Source: Lutraria lutraria (lineage: Eukaryota; Mollusca; Bivalvia; Venerida; Mactridae). Taken from it: DNA of 64,000 bases. Both the position numbers and the translations under genes were made by a program. Position 1 is the first letter of the stretch. Every line of letters starts with the position of its first letter. Positions 1-10,787 of the stretch are shown piece by piece. The stretch is from positions 16,685,528 through 16,749,527 of the forward strand of contig OZ026851.1 in NCBI GenBank assembly GCA_964023205.1, in the 5' to 3' direction. Below the pieces are notes generated by a model. It was not told the DNA's origin. It was given only the letters and a program-made list of their open reading frames with translations, and did not search any database.

Positions 1-144
1 CTAAGTCTGATGAACGTAGAATATAACTTTTATTGTTTGCTGTCTGAACCTGTATATATTCTATGCAATTCTTTGTTTATTATTTATTAATGCTTTATGT
101 ATAATGTATACCTTCGAAAATAAAACCCAGAGGCAATAAGATGT

Positions 145-255
145 ACAGTCAAACCTGCCAACAAAGGACACCCTTCGGATATACATGATATGGTCTTTAT
201 TGACAGGACTGGAGGTCTTTACTCGGAGGTGGCAGCACACACATGTTTGACTATA
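145..255. mobile_element. Short MITE, 'cagtcaaacctg' family, copy 1
   Basis: Imperfect terminal inverted repeats are visible: 'acagtcaaacctg' on the left and 'catgtttgactata' on the right. The inside carries 'caacaaaggacacccttcgg', which recurs in modified form at 7.1 kb and 57.05 kb. There is no coding capacity, so this is a non-autonomous DNA element. The superfamily cannot be assigned from these ends alone. Confidence 0.6.
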
Positions 256-740
256 TTAATACATGTATTGTCATTGAACATAATACATTTTGTTTATGTA
301 TATAGTTAAAATAGTATAGAGTATGGGCTACCTGTACCCTAGGTCCCCCCCTAGCGGGATTTTATGACACATATATCATTGTAAAGCTTAATATATCCCG
401 CATCGAATGTCACTTGTTGGACGAAATATAGGTGCTGATTAAGCCTACAGTATGCGATTGATTATCTCCCCCTGATTTCGAAATTTCATTTTTTTAAATT
501 TTTGTATACAAGAGATTATGGAGTCCAAAATGACCAAGTTATCAACCCACATTGCTTAAGATTATTATATTTTATATTAATATACATATTCGAAAAGGAA
601 AAGATAACTCTGAACTAAAAATAACAATAATTATGTCCCTTTTAACTGTAAAAAAGGGTAAAAACTATTTTTTCAGTTATTCATGTATATAGGGCAACAA
701 TTTGCAGAAAGCACTGGATATATTTAGATAATATCTGAAA

Positions 741-958
741 CAAATGGGCCAAGATTGCCCTAGATCGCTTACATGAGAACAAAGACAATTTAATTAATGA
801 CCAGGTAATATAGTTTTCATCTCATATCAGGGCCCATAACTGCATGTACCAATTAAATTTCGCCCATAATCAATCTCATCAAAGACCTTTATTAGGATTG
901 GTGAAGACACCGGACATTCATCGACTCTAAAAGCTCACCTGATCAATCAGGTAAGCCA
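741..958. mobile_element. Core-less member of the hairpin/'caagag' element family
   Basis: The left end 'gggccaagattgccct' resembles the hairpin terminus of the larger elements at 38.6, 45.3 and 53.7 kb. The right end 'aaaagctcacctgatcaatc' resembles their opposite terminus, where 'aaagctcacc' is followed by a short hairpin. Only about 200 bp lie between, with no tandem core. It looks like a minimal or core-deleted copy. Confidence 0.5.
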
Positions 959-2289
959 ACAAAAAAAACAAATTCTTAACACTTTTATTATTTTTGGTTA
1001 CTTTGAAATACATGTTATATGTAATGCATCCATCAACTATTTCAAATTACTGCACATAATAATGCTTTGTTATTTGTCGGTTGATTCTAGGCTACGATTC
1101 GTTTAAACATATTTTTCCTGTCTATGATACATTGTACATATAGGTAATTGTACACAAATTTACATCAATTTTGGAAAGGATTGGAATGGAAGACAGAACT
1201 TCAAATTAAATTCTTTTCCTTGGATAGACTTCCAGTTAAATTTCAAGAACTATTCAACAATTTAACTATTTGTATGTATAAAATAGATTAAAGATTAAAT
1301 CATACAGAGATAGGGATAAGGGTCTTGTGATCAAAAAGTAAAAATAAATTAGAAAACAAAAAGAAAAAACTTAGACAGAAAACAATGGGAAAATAATATT
1401 ACTGTATAAATCAAGAGAGAGAAAGGGTATGTGTAGAAATGAGGAAGGAGGCTTCTCAAGCATTATACTACATGGTACTTTTCATGTGAATCTATTGCTG
1501 TCACGCATACAGACTTGAACCTGATTAAATACCTCAAATTTGAAGTGATTTTCATTGAAATAATCAGTAGTTCAGGAAGTTCGAAAATTTCAAAATATCA
1601 TGACAATATTCACTGTAATAGTTGATGCAGGATAATAAATGACCATCATGACAATATTCATAATAAATCTACTAAGGCAATATTCGCTCAATGATACTGG
1701 TGATCATGAAACCATTTATCAGTGTGTCATTGACGGTCAAGCGATAGGCAACGATTTTTCACACGTCACAATGGCCAGTTACAAATATCATTAATTTTGT
1801 TTTCTTTCTGTTCTGTCAATTTTCAACATTGTTTCAGTTTCAAGTAGGTAGTTCACATAACTAACAGTGAAATACGAAACATTTACATGTAATTAGATTT
1901 AAACCAATATCACTGAGTGATCATTTTATTAAAATCCCACAATGACAACATGTATTAATGCTAAACACGAAAATGATAACTGCATGATTTAAGGTAGAGA
2001 TGGCAAACAGCAAGGAAAATTGTAGTCTATCTGATGGTTATGCAGGGATTGGCTTAGAGGGAGACTAGGGTGAGATAGTCTCCCTGATATCTGGGACCAT
2101 TATTCATGCGTGTATAATGGTCCCAGCTAACATTTTGCCCGTTATTATGGAAGCCCTAAAAATTGAGTTGGATTTCGGAGTTTTAAAGTCTTTTCAGCTG
2201 TTCAAAGTAAAAGTTGTCGTTTATAAGAGAGAAAGTGGATAAACATTGCATGTACAATGTACGTATTTTTCAAAAGACAATGGCAAAAA
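959..2289. other. AT-rich stretch without genes
   Basis: No coding homology or long open frame is seen. The only structures are two adjacent perfect hairpins at 2058-2125, listed separately, and a short direct repeat of 'catcatgacaatattca' near 1597 and 1642. Confidence 0.6.
2058..2125. other. Two adjacent short hairpins
   Basis: Stem one pairs 'agggagacta' (2058-2067) with 'tagtctccct' (2076-2085). Stem two pairs 'tgggaccattat' (2092-2103) with 'ataatggtccca' (2114-2125). Both stems are perfect, with loops of 8 and 10 bases. They may be the core of a small palindromic MITE. No function is claimed. Confidence 0.5.
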
Positions 2290-3600
2290 TCATGAAAACA
2301 TGGCCTGAGACTTGATCAATAAACAACGTCCTGTTTCAATTCTTAAAGGATGAGAAGAAAGCCTAAATCTTGTCATGGCTATGAGCAATTTTTTAACATT
2401 TACATTAACTAGATACATGCTGTTGTCAAAATTTGCAGAAACCCTAAAAACCCTGGAATAAGATGACGTTTGTACTCGATTATTCCATTCTTGCATGACA
2501 ATGTCTTCAACTTTTTGTTTTAACAATAACAGAAATAGTTTAGCATTACATACACCCTGTGAGTACAGCGTTTCAGAGAATACTATTTATTTAATGTATC
2601 TTTAACATTATATGCCCAATTAGTGATGTACGGTTTCTTTTCAATATCTTTAAACATGATTTGGTATACATGTATTATGTTTATCTGTTTCCTTTCGCTT
2701 TTATTAGTAACTTTCAACCAAAAGTTTATATCTTGCACAATTCTTAGTGAGAAGATCTAATCGACCTAATTCTCCGTGTATAAAATATACACATTTTTGT
2801 GTGCTACTTTTTACTCATAATAAAGATTTTCAATTTTAAGTGTGAAATTTTTCAATTGCTAATCGAACAATTCTAAAGAGTGCCTTATTGTTATGTTATG
2901 AAATCTACACAGACATTTTCTTAATGTAAAGATAGATTTTTGAGCTTGGTCAGCTAAAGTTTTATGCGTTTCTGCAAAGGACCCTCCAGATGAAAACACT
3001 ATTCCAAGATACATAAATTTGTTAACGATTTCCTATTCACAACCTTGGTAACTGTTGGCAAACGCCCTCCTTTTCTGAATACATTAATTATCTTTGTTAA
3101 CAGTAAATTTCCAACGGTCACAGTTTACATCCAATATGTTAAGATTACTTTGTAGTTCTAATGAGTTAGCAAATACCACGATGACCTCGGCTTACATTAA
3201 TAAAACCTGTAAATCAATACCTTTTGCTCCGTTTAAAAGTTGGTCATCCAGATCATTAAGGTACATGGAAAATAGAAAAGGCGACAAGCTTCCCCCCAGT
3301 CTTAGTCCAAGATGACCATAGAATAATTCGCCGATCTCATTATTAAATTTTACTCTGGTTGTAATTTGATAATACATCCATGGACTTAATGACCTTATAT
3401 AACCTTCCTCTTTGGCCTGAATTATAAAGTGTATGTCATATATTTCGGCAAACGAAATAATCGAAAGCTTTAGAACAATCGCTAAAAGTGCATTATTAAT
3501 AATTAAATCTAATTAATCTATGCAGTACAAATATGTGGCCAATCGTAGCCATTCCGACCCTAAAACCTGCTTGTGATTCCATGAGAGTATATGATAGTGC
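2290..3600 (-). pseudogene. LINE (non-LTR retrotransposon) reverse transcriptase relic
   Basis: Read on the minus strand, broken frames give the reverse transcriptase region of a LINE in the right order. Near 3580-3510 is an ESQAGFRVGMATIGHIFVLH-like segment (RT domain 1-2). At about 3310-3230 is LGLRLGGSLSPFLFSMYLND, matching the family motif G.RQG..LSP.LF..YLNDL. Around 3180-3090 is the segment after the YADD site, ending CDRWKFTVNK. Around 3020-2900 is FMYLGIVFSSGGSF. At 2526-2290 is a C-terminal tail containing TRFRLSSHPLRIETGR. Stops and frameshifts separate these blocks, and the YADD box itself is lost. The endonuclease end is not seen, which fits a 5'-truncated dead copy. The clade (CR1/jockey-like is my impression) is unresolved. 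Confidence 0.88.
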
Positions 3601-4414
3601 TATTCAGAATGAGACATTAACATGCAAGTGTTTGCTTCTGCGCATATCTATGTCGTTGACTATAAGTCTTAATTACAAACAAATGTAATATAAGACTGTT
3701 GATAAAGAACTTATAACATTGCGACAAATGTAGTAACTGTTCAGTTTATCATGATCCTTTCGATATTTCCGCTGTGTCTTGGTGATATATATAATATCCC
3801 ATTTTCGGGGGGGGGGGGGGGGGGTATAAAGCAGACACAGGCACAGTAGTATTTTGCTTTCAAACTAACAATTTTGTACATAAAGTATGTTGTTGTAATA
3901 AGTATGTGCGAATTTACTTTGTCATTTGTCATAAAACCATTTATTTATCAAACAATGGTGTTTTTATATTTTGGGGTCAATTTACCCCACCCACTTTCTA
4001 GCTATACTAAAGTAATAACATGAGTGTATTGAATAGCAAATGAATAGATAAACAATCTCCAAATACTTATTAGTCATTTAAAACCCTTTCAAATAAAAAT
4101 GAAAGAACAAATGATACTCATTTGCCATATAAGGTCATATTTTAACAAATTTAAGCCCATTTTTTAGATTCTCATTAATATTCACGAATATGCAAATGAG
4201 CAAACCAATAACAAACTATGCTTGGGATATAATAATTATATTGATCATATTTTAAAGCTATTTTGTATGTTTTATAACTGAAATAAACGACATTTTTGCG
4301 TATTTATTACGACAAAGCTAAATCTTAGAAATATTGCTGGTTGCCATGGAAACACCCCGGCCATTTGCTTATCCAGCATCCCTTAATCATCCAACAACCG
4401 AAATTTGTTAACAT
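3601..4414. other. Gene-free stretch with a G18 tract
   Basis: Nothing coding is seen. It contains an 18-base G run at 3807-3824 and a near X-box 'gttgccatggaaac' at 4340-4353, each listed separately. Sequence around 3970-3995 ('ggggtcaatttaccccaccc') weakly resembles sequence near 9190. Confidence 0.5.
3807..3824 (+). repeat. Homopolymer G18
   Basis: Eighteen consecutive G residues on the plus strand. Such tracts are length-unstable, so the exact count may be a sequencing or assembly approximation. Confidence 0.9.
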
Positions 4415-4470
4415 ATACCCTAAGCTTCAAAAATATATAGGTGTACAAAAATCCCGCTAGGGGGGGAGGG

Positions 4471-5811
4471 TTTCGATTATGGGCCCTTGGCCTAGTATGA
4501 GTAATTAATTCGTCATCATTATGCTGTCATGTATATATGTTAGATTGTTATTATTATTCATGTAATGGGCTCCGAATATAGAGAAAATAAATAAATAATA
4601 ACTTCTGAGATGAAAGAATAACACAAATATTGCTACAGAACTGAACAAAAACGTATTTACTGTATGAATCGTAATGTACTCGAGTGACTACAAAAATAGA
4701 ACCGATTTGTAAACTATACATAATTATCTTCTAAATACCTATATTTGAAAACCATATCGTGATATCATCGTTTTCAAAGACATCGCGATAATCGATATTT
4801 CCGATACATGACACATCCTATTTATTTTGCCTGAAGGTATCATTGTTTCTGACATGAAGTGTGATGGCTTAGTAAAGTGGTCGTCTCAGAGTTAACTTCT
4901 GATTCAAGATTCAATTTTGCCTATGCAAAATTTGAGTGGAAAATATGGAACGCCTTAAAGACATTGAACCAGGAATGCTAGGCATGTGACTAAGACCCAG
5001 CAGTCCTGTATATTCCACAGTAGGGAGTCCAATAAAACTGACAGGGTCATTGATAGACTAGCTTCTAATTACATAATCAGTCACTTTTTATGGCTAATAT
5101 ATAGTTACTGTGTAGATACTTAAATTGATTCAATGTTTAATTAAAAATATAAATTATAACTTCTTTTAAAGTATGTTTATATTAAATGAAAAATATTAAG
5201 AATAAGACAGCTTATTTAATATGATTAAAGAAATTAATTACTCAAATAAATGCTCAAACACATTAGCAAATATATGTATCTCGCACCAATTAGTTAGGTC
5301 TGGTTGATTTTGATAATTTAAATGTCTATTTTGTAAAATTAATACAAACGTATCCTAACACCTTTTATACCTGTTTAATATTTCTAACCAATATATTGTC
5401 TCAATTTATATTGTATAAACCAAGGGAAAACATAGTCAGATTATAATAGTTATCTTGCAAAAAATAATTTCATGTATAAATAGAATTATTTGATTTAGAA
5501 ATAGAAGAAGCATTCAGTAGCATTTTTCATGTATTAACTGTTTTTACATAATCTGGTAATTAAAGGACAACATTCATTAATTACACAAAATGCTCGTAAA
5601 AAACAACAGGAAGTTATCCATAAACTAATTAGCACTAAAAATCAATAGAATTTATGACCCTCTTATATGCATGACTAGGTGTCAAGTCTACAGACACTTA
5701 ACTGACCGTGAAAAGACAGGATTAATCCCATTAGGGGCAATAAAACAATTAAGAGATTAGACCTCATGTGGATTTTGGGGGGGTCACTTATATAGTAGCT
5801 GTTCAATGTCT
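4471..5811. other. AT-rich stretch without recognisable features
   Basis: No open frame, tRNA or clear repeat. A short 'tatcgtgatat' and 'atcgcgataatcgatat' patch at about 4755-4800 resembles the interior of hAT-type elements, but no paired ends were found. Confidence 0.5.
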
Positions 5812-6718
5812 TTAACTGTCTTATATTAGCAAACAGTTCGATATCATGTCAATATCGCTGAACATAAATGCATGCGACCACTATATAATGGCAAAATCTC
5901 TCTATATAAATATATAAATGAATATACAATGACAAAACATTAATATATAAAGATATTACTTCTTTATATGTAGATAAAACATTGATATATAAAGGCATAA
6001 CTTCATTATATAAAGGTAAAACATTGATATATAAAGGCATAACTTCATTAAATAAAGCGCTTTCTTGCTAAAATTCACGATGTAAATAAATTTTATGTGC
6101 GCACCGTGACATTTGCGCGGCAGACTATAATATTCACGCGGAATAGAACTTGGGTGGTATTCACGAAGAATCTTAAGTATTATCATAAGAAATTCCTTAT
6201 CATTTACATAATTTTCCAAGGATAAGGAATTTTTGTCCATAACTTTTCTCAGTTATAGAATATCCTTGTACAAGACAAAAATATTATTAATGTCTATACA
6301 AAATATAAATTCACAAACAGGTAGAATTTTATTGGAGCGGATTGGTTTAAAATAATGTGTAGGTCGAATTCTAGGTGATCTTGGTACACGCCCCTCATAA
6401 ATGTTTTTCCTCAGTAATTTTCACTTTCCTGTAAATAGAAGCGTACACGGCATAAAGTAAGCTTAGTCCCTGATTAATTAAGCTGTTACCAATAGAAACG
6501 AGCCTCAATCAACAGGAATAAAGATAAGCGCTTTTGTTATGAATGTTATATTTGAGTTTCAATAAAACAAAATACTTTTACACATGCAAAAATGCTTGGG
6601 GAAAGATCAACGCGTTTCTAGCGGTTAGAATACACTTAACAAAATTTCTAAGCTATCACTTAAACATACTTTTAGGTGGGATTATATATCGAACTGTTTG
6701 CTAATATAAGACAGTTAA
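5812..6718. mobile_element. TTAA-flanked non-autonomous DNA transposon, 899 bp
   Basis: Perfect 33-base inverted repeats stand at 5812-5844 and 6686-6718, beginning 'ttaactgtcttatattag'. Both outermost tetranucleotides are TTAA. If they are the target duplication, the element is 5816-6714 with 29-bp TIRs. Duplication of TTAA is the hallmark of the piggyBac superfamily, but the terminal bases (ctgtc) are not the usual piggyBac start, so the assignment is tentative. No transposase is encoded; short frames inside only reflect the internal tandem repeat. Perfect TIR identity argues for recent activity. Confidence 0.75.
5930..6056. repeat. 42-bp AT-rich tandem repeat, about 3 units
   Basis: Units containing 'aaaacattgatatataaagg' and 'cataacttcatt' repeat with a spacing of about 42 bp inside the TTAA element. 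Because 42 is a multiple of three, the minus strand stays open and gives repetitive short frames that are not genes. Confidence 0.7.
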
Positions 6719-7125
6719 GGCGTTCCATAGGAAAATATAGTCATGAAACATATTGCATAATCTTCTTTCCTCGCACGCATTGAGCTGAAGTTATGCACAC
6801 AAAATTTCAGTAAAACATAAATAGCACAATAAAATACGCTTGCGAGAAAACACCGTATTTTAATGAAGCAATTATTTGTGTCCTTCGCGGTGGAAAACCG
6901 CATATTAAACGAACAATAAACAAAATAATGAGAGAAAGGGCTGAGGCTGTCCATATAAGAACCAATTAAATCTGAAATGTGATTAAAGGAACATTCACCA
7001 CGGACTCGACGTGTTTTTTACTATGTAAAGAATTCATTCCATTTATTGGTAAATGCATCAAATGAATGCGTGTTGAGACAGTATGAGTTTTTGCCAAAGT
7101 AAATTATTCCAAGTATGCAAATTTA
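6719..7125. other. Unique-looking AT-rich stretch
   Basis: A 79-codon minus-strand frame at 6715-6954 shows no recognisable domain. No repeat or RNA gene is evident. Confidence 0.4.
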
Positions 7126-7305
7126 AGACAAACCTGTGAACAAAGGTCAACCTTCGGAAAGACAAAATGTGGCTTTGTTGACCGGTGGCCTTATTTCGCA
7201 GGTTATTATGTTCTAAAAATCAATGATCTTTTTTTTAAAGAATGGCCTGTTATTTACGGGGTGGCCCTAACTCGATGGTGGTCACTGACACATGTTTGGT
7301 TGTAT
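7126..7305. mobile_element. MITE, 'cagtcaaacctg' family, copy 2
   Basis: The left end 'acaaacctgtgaacaaagg' continues as 'tcaaccttcggaaagac', and the right end is 'cacatgtttggttgt'. It shares ends and interior with the copies at 145 and 57,043. There is no coding capacity. Confidence 0.6.
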
Positions 7306-7562
7306 CTAGAGTATAAACTAACTGCAGCATTTGAAACCAGGGAAAGAATTTTATAAATGTAATTAAGATTTCATTTAAATGGACTTCATCGTCAATTTCA
7401 TCATATGAACAAAATTAACATTTGAACAAGTTCTGAGTGAGCAATACCAATGAGAAGCGGCTGTAAGACCAGTAATGACCGTATCTAAATACAACTGAAT
7501 TTAATATCATCAAGAACTGTTCAATCTGTCGAGAGTCTTGATTCGTTATCCACTGTAGTTCA

Positions 7563-7828
7563 GGGTCCGTATTCACAAAGCATCTTAAGATTTTCTTTAA
7601 CTTAAATCGAAATTTTTTTCATGGTAAAAGTTTGTAAACCAGTGTGTAAAAAGTGTGAAAATGAATTATCATTTTCATGATTGGCATCTTTAGAACAAAG
7701 ATAAAATCATATTATTGTGATTTCCGCCTTTATATTAGTACAAAAGAGTTAAGGAAAACGTCGAATTTAAGGAAAAATATAACTTATAAGTTAAAGAATT
7801 ACTTAAGATGCTTTGTGAATACGGACCC
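7563..7828. mobile_element. Palindromic MITE, 266 bp
   Basis: Nearly perfect inverted ends: 'gggtccgtattcacaaagc' at 7563 and 'gctttgtgaatacggaccc' ending at 7828, with 'atcttaag' continuing inward. The arms stay partly complementary toward the centre. Flanking 'cag' on both sides could be a 3-bp target duplication. An older half-copy with 'gtattcacgaagaatctta' lies near 6155-6180. The element abuts the 5' end of a SINE copy. Confidence 0.7.
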
Positions 7829-7829
7829 A

Positions 7830-8030
7830 GGAGCTGATCTGTGGCCTAATAATAACGCGCTGTATTACTTAACGTAAGGTAGTGGGTTCGAATCTTGGCA
7901 ATTCGATATTTCAGGGACGCTTTTTCAGTTTCCCCATCCAAACTACATAGCCAAGTACTGTCACGATTATGAAAATCGAATGAGGCACGTATCAGTGCTT
8001 TACGCCGTAATACGTTACCATCAATTACGA
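7830..8030 (+). mobile_element. tRNA-derived SINE, AG/CT-tailed family, diverged plus-strand copy
   Basis: A B-box-like 'gtgggttcgaatcttggc' at about 7885 is followed by body blocks in the same order as the minus-strand copies at 10.4 and 28.6 kb: 'ctttttcagt', 'agccaagtactgtc', 'gaaaatcg' and 'atcagtgctttac'. The 3' tail is missing or diverged. Not a functional tRNA. Confidence 0.55.
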
Positions 8031-8329
8031 AACTTTATGGTAATGTTAATTGTGTAAAAGTATTAATTAAAGTTCTAAATATCATATTTTCAAAAATAAC
8101 ATATATTTATGAAGTTGATGTAATACTAATACTTCAGTTTTTTTAACTATCCAGCAAATGTTTAAAAAATAATATCTATTTTAGTTTCATTTGTAATAAT
8201 CATCAGAAGACTTGAAGAGTTCCTTATGGTGATGAATATTTACGCATTTCGGTTATATGGAAATGGGTGCTGAACAGTTCTTAAAAGTAATTATCAAATA
8301 TAGCTTCTTTTGTCTTTTATTTTTATTCG

Positions 8330-8400
8330 AAACCCCGGGCGAGGCTAACACTGTCCGCGACAAATTTGACTGAAGATATTATCAGTCTATTGTTTTTTCA
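8330..8400 (+). mobile_element. SINE fragment, same family as the copy at 55.8 kb
   Basis: 'gggcgaggctaacactgtcc' followed by 'gacaaatttgactgaagat' matches the internal segment just after the tRNA-like head of the SINE at 55,799-56,083. The head and tail are absent, so this is a decayed fragment. Confidence 0.5.
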
Positions 8401-8542
8401 CGTAGTTTCATTTTCTATTTCACTGGGTGTTAGAGTGAGGTTGGTGGAACGAAATAATCTTTAAGTAACGCCAGCGTTTTGTCTTTTTGTATTCTTCTAT
8501 GAGTTTGGTTAGTTTTGAGTTTAAAGGTTTTCGTGAAGGTTG

Positions 8543-8705
8543 TACAGTGCAACCTCTCTCAAGCAAAACTATGTTGTTGTTGTTCAGAGGTTGCTGCTCT
8601 AGAAAGGTTTACTTAATAGTTAAATAATGCAGTGGAAAAAATCATACTGTTGTTGAAAGGAGGTTATTGCTCAAGAAAGGGCCGCTCTGGGTAGGTAGTA
8701 CTGTA
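8543..8705. mobile_element. Short MITE, 'tacagt' ends
   Basis: The left end 'tacagtgcaacctctctcaa' faces a right end 'gggtaggtagtactgta'. The inner parts (gctcaagaaagg against ctctcaagc) are also roughly inverted. It is 163 bp with no coding capacity. TA-flanked ends would suit Tc1/mariner-type MITEs, but no clean duplication is visible. Confidence 0.5.
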
Positions 8706-10396
8706 TTATTGGGATAGTTTCTGTTCGGAAACTGAACGACAATTCAGCTTTCCACAGCCGCCACTCGCTCGGCGCGTATGAATTTTGATGCGGAACAAAG
8801 TACATGTACTAGGTTTTTCTACATCCGCCATGCAATTGTTAATAGTCTAGTAAAGTTATGACAAATTTTGGTCGAACCCAGGACAAAATGGTACAGAAAT
8901 GGCTCATCTGAAAGCTTAGACTCTCTACAATATCAGGATAAAAATAGGACAAAATCGGATCCGCCGTTTTTTCAGAAATTCGTTTTAAGTATAGGCCATC
9001 ATTTATCAAATAATACGTCAATGGCATGTTAACTGATGCGATAACTTTGACAAATACATCAGATAAATTATAAATATCTATTAAATTTTACAAAACATGA
9101 ATAATATCAGCCCTGCATAATACAAAAGTTCAAAAAATAAGAGATGTTTTAGCATTTGTACTGTTTGAAGTCAAAATTAGATGTTAAATTACCCTACCCA
9201 CTTATGGTAACATAAAAATTAGAGTTATCTCGTGAAAGTGTGATCAAATTTTACAGATCTTTACAACAGTACCCGTAAGAAAGTATATCTCTTTCAGATT
9301 CCTGAAAAATCAGTTATCCTTTTTGAATTCTGGTTGCCATGGCAACTAAAAATATTTTTAAAATCCTAAATTCCTCTCCAAATCGAAAAGGCCTATAGCT
9401 TTGTTATTTGACGCCATGTCTAATGATCCCTCAATCTAAATCCAACAATTTTTACCCCTGAGTCAAAATTGGCTACTATAATATGGTCTGACTTAGGTAC
9501 ATCATGCATTTGTTTCGATGCATTTAACGCTGTTTTCAACGATATTCAACGACGGTCAGTTCACCAAACCAGTTTTCCCAGACTGCATTCTAACAAGTAC
9601 TAGGCTAAGCTTAATTACCATCCTACATAGAGCTGGCAACTTCTCCACATAAGGAAATCAAGAAGTCCATCATACTTAACTACTGGATCTGTGGATCACG
9701 ACCGCGGCCCATTGATTATATACCCTATGAAGTCCGAAAATACAGGCTCCTTCAGTCCAGACTGATTGCATCCTTGATCATTCTTTATTTTATATTGTGT
9801 TTCCTATAGACGAAAATCTGGCAAAGCTTTGTAAATACGTACATGTATCAATTTAATGCACTTCTAGGCATTTCTAACCCGACACTAATAAAATGCCACC
9901 TACTATGATTATTTATCAGGCCACACCAATTTAATAACTTGTTCATCGGATCTTTTTCTGACGAAAGCAAGCGAGCGAGCGAGCGAATTTTTTTTTTTAA
10001 TAATACTTTTTACTTTTCCGATTTTAGCGAGCGGGCGAACTATTTTTGAATATTATTTTTAATTCCTTCTTTCAAACAAGAAAGTGGGAATGCGAATAAA
10101 AAGTATGTGTTCATTTATTTCAATAACTGTTACCGTTTACCAGTAAAAACGTTTTTAATGTCCTTATTCAATTGTTTTCTGATGAAAATTGTTGAATCAC
10201 TCGTTATATGAACGAAAGGAGTCAGAAATTATATCAGTACTTGAAGACTCTTACAACATGAACATCTAAGGCCGGTTCGATTTTATTAAAAATGAAGCAC
10301 ACAATGAGAAATGTCGTGTCGTTTGCTCATAAAGGTGTGAGGCATAATTGTGTCTCATCACGAATAAAACAAATTGGTACTTTATGAACCACAAAT

Positions 10397-10398
<2 letters not shown>
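8706..10398. other. Gene-free stretch
   Basis: No coding sequence is supported. Two small items stand out: a perfect X-box palindrome at 9333-9346 and a short 'gcga' repeat near 9966-9986. Confidence 0.5.
9333..9346. promoter_or_regulatory. Perfect palindromic X-box (RFX-type) motif
   Basis: 'gttgccatggcaac' is a fully self-complementary match to the known X-box bound by RFX winged-helix factors. The same or nearly the same motif occurs at 4340, 51,385, 53,914 and 54,251. With no gene nearby, regulatory use is not shown; it may be carried passively by repeats. Confidence 0.4.
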
Positions 10399-10444
<46 letters not shown>

Positions 10445-10462
10445 AGGGAGGGAGGGGGGAGA
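10399..10462 (+). repeat. (AG)n and (GGGA)n microsatellite
   Basis: About twenty AG dinucleotides are followed by five or more G-runs spaced by single A residues. The G-runs meet the G3N1-7 pattern for an intramolecular G-quadruplex. It forms the SINE tail. Confidence 0.85.
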
Positions 10463-10716
10463 GGGATAAGATACAGGAGAATCTGGCAATTATATGTCTA
10501 CGTTTTTCGAATGTTTTTGCCTAGTTCTCTTTCATGCCAGGTGTAAAGCACCGATATATGCCTTTTCCTGTGATTTTCTAGACACAATACTTGGCTCTGT
10601 AGTTGTTGTAGGGACACTGAAAATGCCTCCTTGAGAATTCGAAAGGCGGAGCCGAGAATCGAACCCGCAACCATTGTTTGGTAGTCCAGCGCGTTACCAC
10701 TCTACCACCGATCACC
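10399..10716 (-). mobile_element. tRNA-derived SINE, AG/CT-tailed family
   Basis: On the minus strand a tRNA-like head carries an A-box-like 'ggtggtagagtgg' and a B-box 'ggttcgattctc', the internal RNA polymerase III promoter elements. A body of about 200 bp follows, ending in a long CT tract (AG on the plus strand, 10,399-10,438). A shorter relative with the same head, body order and tail lies at 28,555-28,808 on the same strand. No coding capacity is expected; such elements move by LINE machinery. Confidence 0.75.
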
Positions 10717-10787
10717 CATGACGATATAAAAGCAAAGAGTTGTCAGTAAATATTCTATAAAGATAACACAGTCTGGAACAGTACATA

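Larger units (their letters stand above)
342..4470. repeat. Distant inverted repeats, possible ends of a 4.1-kb element
   Basis: A segment at about 342-396 containing 'ccccccctagcgggat' is matched in inverted orientation at about 4415-4470 over roughly 50 bp, at about three-quarters identity by eye. The outer bases are less conserved. The pair could be the degraded ends of a large DNA element into which the LINE relic inserted, or two independent copies of a short repeat in opposite orientation. No target duplication is clear. Confidence 0.35.

Noticed and set aside
5849..6240. Repetitive YINVL-rich minus-strand frames
   Set aside because: They are produced by a 42-bp AT-rich tandem repeat inside a non-autonomous transposon.
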